Source: Cyclospora cayetanensis
Lineage: Eukaryota; Apicomplexa; Conoidasida; Eucoccidiorida; Eimeriidae
NCBI RefSeq assembly: GCF_002999335.1
Contig: NW_020312078.1
Span: forward strand, 1-64,000
Reading direction: 5' to 3'
DNA: 64,000 bases
Part shown: positions 10,101 through 22,774 of the stretch, one piece after another
Layout: each line of letters opens with the position of its first letter
Numbering within the stretch: position 1 is the stretch's first letter
Translations under genes and position numbers: made by a program
The notes under the pieces: generated by a model
The model's input: only the letters and a program-made list of their open reading frames with translations
Databases searched by the model: none
What the model was told of the DNA's origin: nothing

Positions 10101-13100
10101 GCTGCAGAATAAGCTCTAAAAGGTTTTGTCAGGGGCGGAGAGGAAGCCGCTGCCTAGCGGAATTTGTGTTTTCTCTGCCAACACACACACACACCGTTCA
10201 CGCACGTCAAGGTAGGCAGTCAGAAGGTGCAAAAAGGCCCTTATGAACTTCGCCAGTCGGGGAGGTTCATGAGATTTCCTGATTGTGACAAAGACGTAGC
10301 AGGCTTACGGCTAGAGGCATTTCTCAATTGCGGATTCATTGCCACTATGGAAACTCCTTCTGGCCGCAACACAGTTGCCCATGGCGTGAGTCCGCTAAAA
10401 TGCAAGCATCTGATTGAAGAAAAGATCGGCATCAGCCAATTGCAACGATGGGGAGATGCTCACGTGCACAGGCAGTGAGCGCCTCTCTCTGGCCTTCTGT
10501 GGTGGCATCGCACCGAGCAGTGGATTTGTCAAAAATGCATTAGACAGTTTCCCGAAGCGGCAGTGCTCCCTGCTCTTACTAGCCTCAGCTCGCCTGCATA
10601 AACGCTGGTTCACGTCAAAGAAAGAGAGCCAATCCTTTATGGTTTGGCAGGTATAGTGAAGCAGCACTGCTACAGGGGATATTGACGGCTCTAAGGCTTT
10701 CCCACCAGCACAAGCAGCGTCGATGCGAATGCCATGGCAGCCATATCCTTTCAGCACCTAGCCTTTGTACGTCTGAAAATCTTTGTGTTCTCTCTAGCGA
10801 ACAGCCATCAAATACCAAACGAAAGGTGAGTAAAAACCGTTTCCATGGGTATGCTTTGGCAATCGACTTTCAAATATTTATCTGCAGCCTGCATGGCAAA
10901 GCACCCTCCTCCCCCCCCTCCCCCCCGCGCTGTGTTCAGTTTATGTGCAGTTGTGCTTATCGGCCTGCACACATGCGTTTACACTCACATGTATGCTTAT
11001 GCTTTGTCGTCGCTCATAAGTAAGCCGTTCGTTTATCTACTTGGCACCCTGTCAGTTGCATGGTCTCTGCAATGTCTGCGGATGTTAGCTTGATATCTCC
11101 CCACCTATACTATCCACAATTTGTTGGGTGTGGTTTTATGCAGCCCGTGCAATTTAGTGTGCCTCTATCGATCCGTCGCTCTCTTTTCATTGTTTTTCTT
11201 CTGGCTGCTTCGCCTCCGCTTTTTGGCCTGAGCCGTCTCTCGTTCCTACGCCAGCATCTCATGCGTTTCCTTCTGCTGTTTCTGTGCTGGTTCCCTCGCA
11301 TAAAATACTAGTTGCGCACCTGGATGTTGATGAGTCGGTTTCTCTGTTTAAAAGGCCTTAAGCTGCTTATCTACGGGCCTGGCTGTTGCTACACCGGCTT
11401 TCGGTTATTTCCTCTCCATTTTCTGTGGCGATGTCTGCGCACATGTAGGCGTGAATTTCAGACAGAGCTTTCTGATGTAACCTTCCCGTGCGTGATTCTC
11501 GCCTTGAGCTTAACCTCGATCTGTCCCTGCACCCGCGTCCAAAAACGTGCTCCTCTGTGCTGGTGTTTTTTGTGTATCTGCCAGCGCGTGCTCCTGCCAA
11601 AGTTCTCGGTTGCTTGTTCTTGTTGAAAGAGGTGTGCCTAAAGCGTAAAGCCCTCCCCGTCAGAGTGCTGCTTTTAGGCTTGCGTGAAGCGGGGGAAGCG
11701 AGGCGGCAAGCGAGGTGTATTAGCGCACGCGGAGTCGCACAGGCGATGATCAGCGACTCAGGAGGTGGTGGCTGTTTAGTTTTTTCTGGCCTTGTTCCCT
11801 TACGGGGATAGCCCATGGGCTGCTCTCTTGAATGCAGGGTTCTAAAGACCAAAGGGCTTCTTGAGAGGATCGAAAGATGGCGTTTTTTAAATTTCTAGGC
11901 GCAGAACATAGAGCGGATTCCAGAGCGCTGCATCCCACCGTTCCACTGGTACCGCTAGCCGGCTATCGCGCCGTTTTTCCGGTGTGCGAAATAGGTGCTA
12001 ATCGCCGCTATTACAGAGGGCCATAATGCATCGTGAAGGCTCCGCATGCGGCTTTTGCAGTTCGAATATCTGCTTCGACGACAATGCAGGCAGCTCGCGT
12101 GTGCCCCTAGGAGCGAACACTGGCGTGTGTGGATCTGAGAGGCGTTCAGCGATTCGTTTTGCCTAGGCTGTGGAAGGCACTCGAATAATTTTTTGTGCAG
12201 GTGTCACACAGAGTCTTTTCGGAGAACAGCGCATTTAGAGGCCTGCGTCGTAGATGCATGAGCGCGACAAGGAAAAAACGGGGGAGGGGGGGGGAAAAGG
12301 CGGCGGGCGGAATTCGCTTGTGTACCTACCCCCCTTTGAAGGGATTGAATATACGCGTATTGCAGCGCAGAAGGACCTGTGCAGCCCTCTTGGGCAGGCG
12401 AGAAACAGCCAAAACGCCCGCTGCCCATGTAGTACTTCGGGTGTCTTGTGCGGAGGGGGGCAGGAGGTTTGCAGTACTCCTGGATAGTCTGGGTGGAGAG
12501 TTTTTTGGGCTGTTCGAGTGCCTACGACCTGTCACCAGTGGATTGAAGCGCTAAGAGGCGTTGCGGTTGCAGCGCGGTGGGAAAGTTTTTCGCAGGGTCA
12601 CTCTGTCTGTACACAGCGCGCACAGCCTCTTCGGAGGGGTAGGTGTGGCAGCCTGAGGGAGGCTGCGGGCTAGTGGGTGGGAGGGAAATAACAGCGAAAG
12701 CCACAGATTTCGTCACACGGAAGAACGAGAGATTATCGGGGAAAGGATGCCAGAGGGAGAAGAAGCGTCGAGCAAACCGAGACCTTTGGGCTGGGGTGGT
12801 AAGTCGCGAGTTTGCTGGTGCCTCCTCGCTGGCGATAATCCTGCACTTTTCTCATTATATTCTAATAGAACAGTCTATTTGGAGTTCTCTTCTGCGGGAA
12901 AAGGGGGCAAGAAGGCGGAATTTCTAGTGGAAGGAAGAAGCTCAGCAGTGCTGCTGGGCAGCAGCTGTTTTATGTGCTGCTGGGGTGTCGTCGGTATTTC
13001 TGCGTTTGCCTCCCTTCTTTTGCGCTCTTTTTGTCCTTTTTCTAGTCAAGCTCCTCTGATTCCTTATTTGGTTTTGCATTCTCCGGGAGAAAGCAGCCTC

Positions 13101-13420
13101 TTCTGGCGCACCCCACCACGCCTTTGTGTGGGGTACGTACACTTCAACACTTGTCCTTTGCTAGCTTCTGCTGCCCTTAAGATGCTTCTCTCTTTGCCTG
13201 TCAGCTCAACGCAGTTGTAGTCGCTTCCATATTTTTCGTCTCCTGGGTGCAGCAGCCAGGCATCCTGCTCGCAACAGTACTCTCTGAAAGAACCCCCTGG
13301 AGAAGCGGCTTGTGAGTGTGAACCCGAAGACTTCGGCCCATACATTGTGTCATATTTGCACTTTTGCGCTTCGACAGACAGCGCTTCCGCTGTTCTTCTG
13401 CTCAAGGCTGTATTCCCAAG
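7120..13420. other. Repeat-poor intergenic region
   Basis: About 6.3 kb between the stop of the first gene and the helicase start codon. It lacks the triplet runs and microsatellites of the flanking genes. Open frames of up to 183 codons occur (for example 7760-8311 +), but none shows a recognisable domain or a convincing exon chain. Notable contents are a strong hairpin at 7606-7652, a short AC run near 10183 and a C-rich pyrimidine tract near 10906-10930. A tRNA-like arm near 8376-8410 was rejected. The helicase promoter and 5' UTR probably lie at the right end. Confidence 0.6.
7606..7652. other. Inverted repeat / hairpin
   Basis: CACGTTCAAGGG (7606-7617) pairs perfectly with CCCTTGAACGTG (7641-7652). 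After one mismatch, GCCTC (7619-7623) pairs with GAGGC (7635-7639). This leaves an 11-nt loop and a stem of about 18 positions. It lies about 490 bp after the stop codon of the first gene in otherwise simple intergenic DNA. No function can be assigned. Confidence 0.8.
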
Positions 13421-16400
13421 ATGGCGAACAGAGAAGCCGCATCCTCCGCCACTGGAGGGGGGCGACTGCCTGCCGCTGATCGTGCAGTAGTTTCATCCTC
13501 GGCATCTTGTGCCTTCGCCTTTCCAGCGACGACAGCGACTGCCTCTTGCGCGGATGGAGAGGCAGCAGCAGCAGAAGGCAGCAGCAGCAGCCTTCCCCCC
13601 GCTGCCCATGGAAGCGGCAAAACAAACTCTCCCCAGGCGCGCTGCTCTGCTCGACGTGGCAGCGTAGGAGGAGGGGGGACGGGGAGCGGAGCTTGCTCAG
13701 GCGCAGTCTCCGTTGGTTCGCTGCCGATCCACAAGCACAGAGACAGGATACTGGAGCACATCAACAACAACTTCATTACGTGCATTCAAGGCGAGACTGG
13801 CTGTGGGAAGAGCACGCAAGTTCCCAAGTTTCTTCTAGATCAGGATGCGCTAGCTCAGAAGACACTGCAAGCGCTGAAAGCGGGGAAGAAGCAGTGCTGC
13901 CCTTCAGGAGCTCCTCTTCCTTTGCCGCCTCTCGAGAACTATCGCCCGTTGCGCTGTATCGTCACTCAGCCACGACGGCTCGCGTGCATTTCCCTTGCAC
14001 AGCGCGTGGCAAGAGAACTGGGGGAAGAGACGGGTGGTGTGGTAGGCTACAGGATATCTGGAGAGAGCAAAACAAGCCGCAGGACGAAGATCTTCTTCAT
14101 GACAACAGGCTATCTCCTGCAAATCCTCATCAATGCACAGCCTGCCTTGGCGCACATGCTAACCGAAGAGGAGCTTAGCTTGGAGGCTGCAGGCAAACTC
14201 GCCGCGCTGCAGCAGCTTCAGCAGCGTGTCGTCTCTGCAGACGCGACAGCAGCAGCAGACGGCGGCAGAGAACTCCCGCAGCAACAACAGCAGCAGCAGC
14301 AGCAACAGCAGCAGCTCGAATCGGAGGGATATTTGAACGAGGTTACTCATGTAGTTCTCGACGAAGTTCACGAGCGAGATGTGGATGCGGATCTCCTTTC
14401 ACTGGTGCTCAAATTGCAGCTGCGCAGTCGCATTGGGAAGCTGAAGATTGTGGTCATGAGCGCCACAATGGAGGGCAATCTTTTTTTCAACTACTTCTCC
14501 GACATCCATCTGAGGAACGTGCCAGGAGAAGACAAGCCATCGCTTTTGCCGGCTGCAGACGAGCACGCTGAGGAAAAGCGAAGTCGCGAACAAGGTCGCC
14601 TCAAAGATACAGACGCAGTGTACCCCGACAAGATTTTTGTAGGCGCAAGACGCTTCCCCGTGCATATCGTGTATCTGGAGGATCTCCTGAGGGGGGAGAA
14701 CGAGGTGACTGGCTTGCGCGCCGTTTCCTCCGAGCAGCTTTCTGGAGAGGCGTTGCTGATCGAAGGCAAGGAGGAGGATGAAGGCAGCGCCATCTGCACG
14801 TCAGCGACGAATGGATCTGCGGAACCGCTAGGACGGATGGAAAGTACTTCATCGCCAGGAGTCTGCACAGAGGTCGATCTCAAAAACAACGGCCCGACAC
14901 AGGCTAAGTTGGAGATGGATATCCTTGGCGCTCTCCTCAAGCGTAGATCCTTATCGCTGCAAAAAATCTTCAATTCCTTCACGCGCACAGCACTCTACGA
15001 GGTAAGAAAGATGCTCCTTTGATGCCAGGAATATTTTCGCTTTCTCTCTCTCTGCGGGATTGCATTCCTCATTCAGCGTAGCGGTCTTCGTGTGTAAACG
15101 ATGAAGCCTGGGGACGAAAAAAGAGGGCAGAGAAAAAGGGAAAAAATAGTGTTAGTTGAGTGTTACTTTCAGAAGAATAAGGAAATAGACGGCTTGGATC
15201 CTACGAAAAAAGACGGCAGAAAAAAAGGGGAAAAAATAGTGTTAGTTGAGTGTTAGTTTCAGAAGAATAAGGAAATCGATGACGTGGAATTTTATGTGCG
15301 CGTGCACGGGCAAAACAGCCATCCGGAGCCGACACAAATCGATCAGGGGAAGGCGAGGGGCAAACATGCACGAGAGGGTTGCCTATTTCTCGCTATACCC
15401 CTGAAGAAAATGCACGAAGGAAAAGGCAGAAAAAAAGAAGCATCGATACACAGACGGACGGATACACACAAATATGCATACACAAATATAAACATACATT
15501 TACATATACATACACACACAAATACACACACACACACAAGCACACGAATACAAATATACATTTACATACATACACACACAAGTACACACACCAATATGCA
15601 ACACAAATATACACACACAAATACACACCTATACACACACAAATATAAATATACATTTACATATATACATGCATACATATACACCCACACGTGGAAGTAG
15701 GTACGCACACACATACACACACGCGGGCATGTGGCTTAGGCAATACGGCAGTGAAGAAGGAATGATTAAAAAGATTCGAGAGAAAGATACACTGCTTAAC
15801 AGGAGGCAGAGGTGTCCGCATATTCAGTAGAGGAGAGTCATCGGGGGAAGGGGAAGGAAGGGGTAGCTGTGCCTTTGTATAGAGCTGTGATTGTAAAGCG
15901 GTCGATACACATGTAAAGAGAATTTTGCTGTGTGCAGTATAGAGCAGTGCAGAGAACGTGATGTCTAGTCTTACACATATATTTACATCGACATTTTATG
16001 TGGATTTTGTGTCGGGTATCAGAGGGAGAAAGCGTGGATTAGAAGAGCGCACTAGACTATTTTGCAGAACGCGAGAGAGTATTTGAATCATAAGAATCAA
16101 GGAGAGCAGTGCATGTGTTGCCTATTCATGTTTGCTCCACAGGGGTGTCTTTGTGAGTCTCTACGTGTGTCTCGATGTGCTTCTCCATGTGTGTCTATGT
16201 GTCTCGATGTGTGTCTCGGTCGGTGTCTGTGTCTCTATGTGTGTCTACATGTGTGTCTATGTGTCTCTATGTGTGTCTGTGTCTCTGTGTGTGTCTCTAT
16301 GTGTGTCTCCATGAGTGTCTCTGTCTCGATGTGTGTCTCTATGTGTCTATGTGTGTCTCGATGTGTCTATGTGTGTCTCGATGTGTGTCCGTATGTCTCT

Positions 16401-19133
16401 ATGTGTGTCTATGTGTCTCTCTGTGTGTCTGTGTCTGTGTGTCTCTGTCTCTATGTGTCTCTCTATGCGTGTCTATGTGTCTCATCGTGTGTCTCAATGC
16501 GTGTGTATGTCTATGTGTGTCTGTGTCTCTCTCTATGTTCGTCTCTCTCTGTATGTGTGTCTCGGTGTGTCTCTCTATGTGTGTCTGTGCGGGCGAAAGT
16601 TGAGGAAGGCTTATCCTTGCTGCGCATCGCTGTGATCTTTTTGCAGTTTCTGTGTGTCTTTGTTGTGCTAATTTTGCGGATCATCTCTGCAGTGAACCAG
16701 GGGGGAGGGGGGGAGCTTGTTTTTGCAGCAACCATCCATGAGTCTTTGTTTCCCTGTCTCATGCCCACCTATCTGTCGGTGTCTATGTATGTTTGTCCTT
16801 CTTTGAGTATGTATGTATGTGCTGTCTGTCTGTCTGCCTGTCCATGTGTCTATCTCTCTGTGTGTATACGTTTGTCTGCTCTGCGTGTGCGTGCATGCAT
16901 ATGTGCCTTTTCAGGCTGTACGAGTCTTTCAGACAGCAGGCAGCAGCACCAACAGGCAAAAAGCCGCTAATGCAGACTCAGAGACTGGCTTGCAGCCAGA
17001 TATACAAAAAGGTGAGTTTTCTCCGTCTGCTGTACAGTCGTAGGCGAAAAGCGGCTGCTGCTGCTGCTGCTGCATGTTTAACGCCAAGGTATACATTTGC
17101 AGCTCTGTCAAAGCCAGCGATCGGCTACATACGCATTTCATCGGGCACAATAAACACACGAACAGATAGAAAAGCGGGAGGCTTTTTTACAGTCTATTTC
17201 TTTTCTGCCTGTAACTGTCTCTCTCTTTTTTGTCTTTCTCTTCCTCTCTCTCTCTGTAACAACTGCCTCTCTCTCTCTCTCTCTCTTTTGTCTTTCTCTT
17301 CCTCTCTCTCTCTGTTACAACTGCCTCTCTCTCTCTGTCTCTTTTGTCTTTCTCTTCCTCTCTCTCTGTAACAACTGCCTCTCTCTCTCTGTAACAACTG
17401 CCTCTCTCTCTCTGTAACAACTGCCTCTCTCTCTCTCTGTCTCTTTTGTCTTTCTCTTCCTCTCTCTCTCTGTAACAACTGCCTCTCTCTCTCTGTCTCT
17501 TTTGTCTTTCTCTTCCTCTCTCTCTGTAGCAACTGCCCCTCTCTCTCTGTCTTTCTCTTCCTCTCCGTAGCTGTCTCTCTCTTGGTTATGAGCTCCACGG
17601 TTTTGGCCGTGTGCGAGTGCGAGGTGAACGCTTTTTCTAAGCTTTTTTTTTGCGCATGCAACTGGCATGAGGCGAAGTAATAGGAAAGAAATACTGCATT
17701 TATCGTCTCTCCGCCGCTGTCTCTTTTGAGCTTCAGGCCTTGAACGAGTATGCGTCGATCTCGTATCATCTCTCGCGCATGGGGGAGAAACGGTGCTTGT
17801 TTTTCTTCCTGGCATTGCTGAAATCTCAGTCTTGTACGAGGCACTGGCAAGCCTTGAGAGGCCATCTGCAGCAGCTTTGCAGAACCATCCTGCCGCGGAG
17901 GGAGTTTCTCTTGGAAACACTGTCTCGGCAGAAGAAAAGGGAGGAGCTGCGCACGTGTCTCTGTGCCCAACTAATCCTGCCTTCAAGCTCTTTGTGCTGC
18001 ACTCCACAATCGGCAGGGAAGAACAGACGGAAGTCTTCAGTCCACCCCCTCCCCACACCTGCCATGTGGTGCTAGCCAGCAACATTGCCGAGAGCTCTCT
18101 TACTTTGCCAAACTGCCGCGTTGTCTTGGATTTCTGTCTTCGCCGACAAATGATTTGCGATCCAGTAAGCGAATTTGGCACATATATATGTATATATATA
18201 TATACTTATGCATGTGTATGGGTGGATGTATGAATATATGTATAGATACTTATGTATATGTATATATGCATGTGTGCAGATGCATGTATATGTATGGGTA
18301 TATGTATGGGTATATGTATGGGTATATGTATGGGTATATGTATAGATACTTATGTATGTATATGTATATATGCATATGTGCAGATGTATGTACATGTATA
18401 TATATATGTGTATGTGTATATGTAAACGTAGGTATAGGTGTGTGCGCGTTCATGGCATGCTGCTGGCAGACATGAGCGCAGTCTGATAGATCTGGGTTCA
18501 AGTAGCACTGCATGGAGTGACTTTTTGCGGGTTTGGTGAGTGCGCGTGTCGAAACGTTCTGTGGGTAGGGCAGGGGAAGAAACGGAGAGTTGGGGGGAAG
18601 GGGGGGAGAAGGCAGAAGCGGACTTAGGAGGAATGAATGATTGTCTGTCGTGAAGATTTTTTTTTTCGCAGCGACGCCATGCATCTGCCCTTGTCAAGGC
18701 ATGGACGTCTCACGCCTCGTCTCAACAACGAAGTGGTCGAACTGGCAAGTCTTCCTCTGCACGCATCTTCTATGTCGCTGAGACTGCCTGCCGCAGCTGC
18801 TAGTCTTTCCAAACATACACATACCTATGCCCATGTACATGCACATTTGTGTATCTGTTCTGTGTATCTATCGTTGTCTGTCTTGCGCGTTTGCTGCCTT
18901 CTCTCTAGCTTCTCTCTGCCGTGTGTGTCTATCTTCTCCGTAACTTCTGGCTGCTGTCTTCTGTCTTTTATCTACTTACTGACTTCTGGCTTCTATCTAC
19001 TGTCTTTTGTCTATCTGCTGGCTTCTATCTCTCCATCTACTCTCTATCTTCTCTCTCTCTATCTATCTATCTATTTTCTCTCTCTCTCTCTACCTATCTA
19101 TCTATCTACTCTCTGTCTTCTCTTTCTCTCTAC

Positions 19134-19176
<43 letters not shown>

Positions 19177-22100
19177 CGTATCTATCTATCTACTCTCTGC
19201 CTTCTCTCTGGCTGCCTCTCTAAGTGTATATCTGCATATCTAGGTGTGCACATACACACATACGATGCCGTCTCGGCCGACACGAATGAATCTTTGCGTC
19301 GCCGTCTGAGGCTTTTTGACCACTTTCAATTCGAATCTTTCCAGTTTGTTTCTTCTTCTGCTGCTGCTGCTGCTGTGCTTGCAGGTCGCGTGTTTCCAGG
19401 TGTCTGTATTCGCCTCGTGACATCGTCTTTTTATCAGAACTGCTTGCGAGTCTTTGACCTCCCCGAGATGCAGACGGCCCCTCTCGATAAACTCTACATC
19501 ACCGTTGCTCATCTGACAAAGAGGCTAAATGCCATTGCACAGGCAGCCAATCCTATGTCTCCCACGGGAAGCCAGCGAAATACAGCCATACCACAACGGA
19601 CAGACAGGCACAATACGATACAAGGTGCAGCAGCAGACACACTTTCCTCAAAGACGTTTCGTGTCTTGCTGCCCCTCTTTTGCGTCTCTCCGCCTGAATG
19701 CTGCAGTGTAGATGCTGTAGCAGGGATGCTGGAGTATCTATACATGTATGTATATAGGTGCTGGAGTATCTATACATGTATGTGTAGGTGCTGGAGTATC
19801 TATACATGTATGTGTAGGTGCTGGAGTATCTATACATGTATGTATAGGTGCTGGAGTATCTATACATGTATGTATATAGGTGCTGGAGTATCTATACATG
19901 TATGTATATAGGTGCTGGAGTATCTATACATGTATGTGTAGGTGCTGGAGTATCTATACATGTATGTATATGTAATACATATGTATATATACATATATAT
20001 GTATATTACGAAATAGTAATTGTTTATTGCCGTTCATGTGCCGCAGAATGCATGCGAACGGGATCTCTAACCCCATCGCAGCTGCTACTTTTGACTGTAC
20101 AGCCACCTCCCATGTCTGCCCTTGCTGCAGCGCAGGTAATATGGGTGTGCGTTTCGCGTCTGTACAGAGCCATTGTGTGGAGGCTTTAGTCCTGGGAAAG
20201 GGGGGAGGTGTTTTTGCTGCAACATCTGCAACATCCACAGCAATATCCGCTGCAGCAGCAATCGCCACGTGCTGCGCATTACATGCTCACCTGCCCGCTG
20301 GTGTCTTTGTGTTCACCAACTACGTACAATCCACAAGGCCTTTTTGCCTTTGTGTGTGCGTATATGTGAAATGTATCTTTTATGTAGTGTGCCTCTCGCT
20401 TGTGCAGGATGGCTTGCGCGAGCAAGGAGCTCTCGATTCGAATGGCGAGATCACACGACTGGGTTATCTGATGATGCAGCTGCCTATCGACGTGCGCCTA
20501 TGCAAGTGCGTGTATAGACGTACTTCTCTGCACCATCGGGGGAGGAAGGTATCCCTTGCTTGCATCTTTCTTGCTGTCTTCAATGGAGTTTCGAGACTGC
20601 GCCCTCTATTTGCCCTTCCACTCCTCACACACAGAAGCCACGCATCACCTCGCATCACGCTTTCGCCCTTATGTCGTCCATATTTTTCGCATACTAGGCC
20701 TAGAATAAATATGTGTATATACGTGCATACATCTACATGCAAGTGCCTTTCCCCGTGTTTTGCGTATGATGTGTTTTGTAACTGTTTGCGTAGGCTGGTA
20801 TTCTTGGGAATCGTCTTTGGCTGCCCTCTGGACGCCGTCGTGATGGCTAGCTGCCTGTCGAGCACAGATCTCTTTGCCTTCCCCGCATTGATGCTGCTGC
20901 AGAGACACTCCAAAGCCTCAGCAGGGCTCGAAGCTGCGCTGCAGCTGCAGCAGCAACTCAAGACACGAGCACTTTTCGATGGGGGACAGTTTTCAGAGCC
21001 ATTAATGCTCAGGTAAGACGTTTGTACACGCCCTGGTTCAGTGGTAAAGTGGAGAAAGAGATAGATGGAGAGAGATAGAGATATATATATACTTACAGAG
21101 AAAGAGATAGATATATATATATACATACATACAGAGAAAGAGATAGAGAGAGAGGGAGAGAGAAAGAGATAGAGAGAGAGATACAGAGAGATGGAGATGG
21201 AGATACAGAGAAAGAGATTGAGAGAGGGAGAGAGAGAGAGATACAGAGATAGAGAGAGATGGAGATACAGAGAAAGAGATTGAGAGAGGGAGATAGAGAG
21301 AGAGATGGGGATAGAGAGAGAAAGAGAAATAGATATGCAGAGAAAGAGATAGAAAGAGAGAGATACAGAGATAGAGAGAGGGAGAGGGAAAGAGAGTAAG
21401 ACAGCTGAAGGGAGAGAGGGAGAGGCGGCCTTTCCTCTGGATGCAGATATCTTACGTTTTTTTTGTCTGCACGCGAATACTTTGTCTGCAACCTTTTGCT
21501 GAGTTCTCATTTTGCGCTTGCTGGAGTGCTGCTTTTCTCTTGGTGCAGCCCTTCTTCTCCCCCCTCTTTCCTTCCTTCTTGCTCCTCCTGAATTCTCGCC
21601 ACTTCACCTTGCACATGTTTTTGCCAGTTTTGCGAGGCCTCTTTTTGTGTGTCTGATGTCGCCTCAAGTGCTTGGTTTCAAGGGCTTCTGGCACGCCGTA
21701 TCTTGTCTGCATGTGACATTTATTTTATCCTTCCCCCGTTGCGCTTCCCCTTTCAAAGAGACGCCTCTACTTCAACGGGGGGTGAAAGGAAAACAGAAGA
21801 AAGCCTGGCCTTATATTGCAGCAGCCCCTTTCAAGACGGCGCATCCTGCATGCATACATTAGCTGCATTACCCGTATGCATGCATGCATTGCTTGCATTG
21901 TTTGCCTGCCTGTGGGTGCTTGTTAGGAACTGTTTTGTGGAATTTTTGCTTCATTTTGCGGCTTCGACCGCAGAGTTGCGTGGGCGGCTCGCCAGGCAAG
22001 CGGCTCCAAGTCGCTCGCGTCGCTTAGAACTCAATATGAAGGTGAGAAGGATGGTGTTTTTCTTTTTCTCCGCGAGGAGCATAGCAGGCGGGAGGGAGAA

Positions 22101-22736
22101 GGGGGATGAAGGGACGGAAGAACGGACAGACAGAGAGACAGAGACAGACAGACAGACAGACAGACAGCTAGCCGGCTAGCTAGCTGCTTCTCTAGCCTTT
22201 GCGCTGTCGTCTCTTTCCGCCGCAGTGTCAAGGCAGCGCACTCGCAAGGTTTGCCATTGCCTGCCCCGTGTGCCGAGAGAGGCGGAACCCAGTGATTTTT
22301 CGCTGTGCTGTCGATACACCCCATGCATGCGCTTGTTTCTTCAGGTAGAATACAACAGAGCAGCCCGCGAGTTTGGACGCATTCATGCGGTCTTGCCAAA
22401 GCGGCTGGTGCAAACTACGCTGCTTTGTTGCGATCTCTGTCAGCGGGTTATAAAGCTGCTCGATGCATGTGCGTCTAAAGAGGTTCCTCCTTCCCTAGTC
22501 CCCAACATTTGTAGCGCGTTTCCAACGTTTTGTAGCACCCTAAACAAACACAGAGAGAGAGAGAGAAAACGTGATAGAGAGATACAAGAGAGAAGAGAGA
22601 GAAATAAATATATATATATAATTATATATGTACATGTATGTGCATATACACATTTATACACATGGGGCATATATACATGTATGTATACATATAGGTTATC
22701 TACAGATACATATATACATATGTATCTAAACATATA

Positions 22737-22774
<38 letters not shown>

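Noticed and set aside
17194..18181. Arg-Glu-rich open frames of 258 and 288 codons on the - strand
   Set aside because: They are the complement of the CT-rich helicase intron and exon 17737-18164, whose + strand frame carries helicase motifs.
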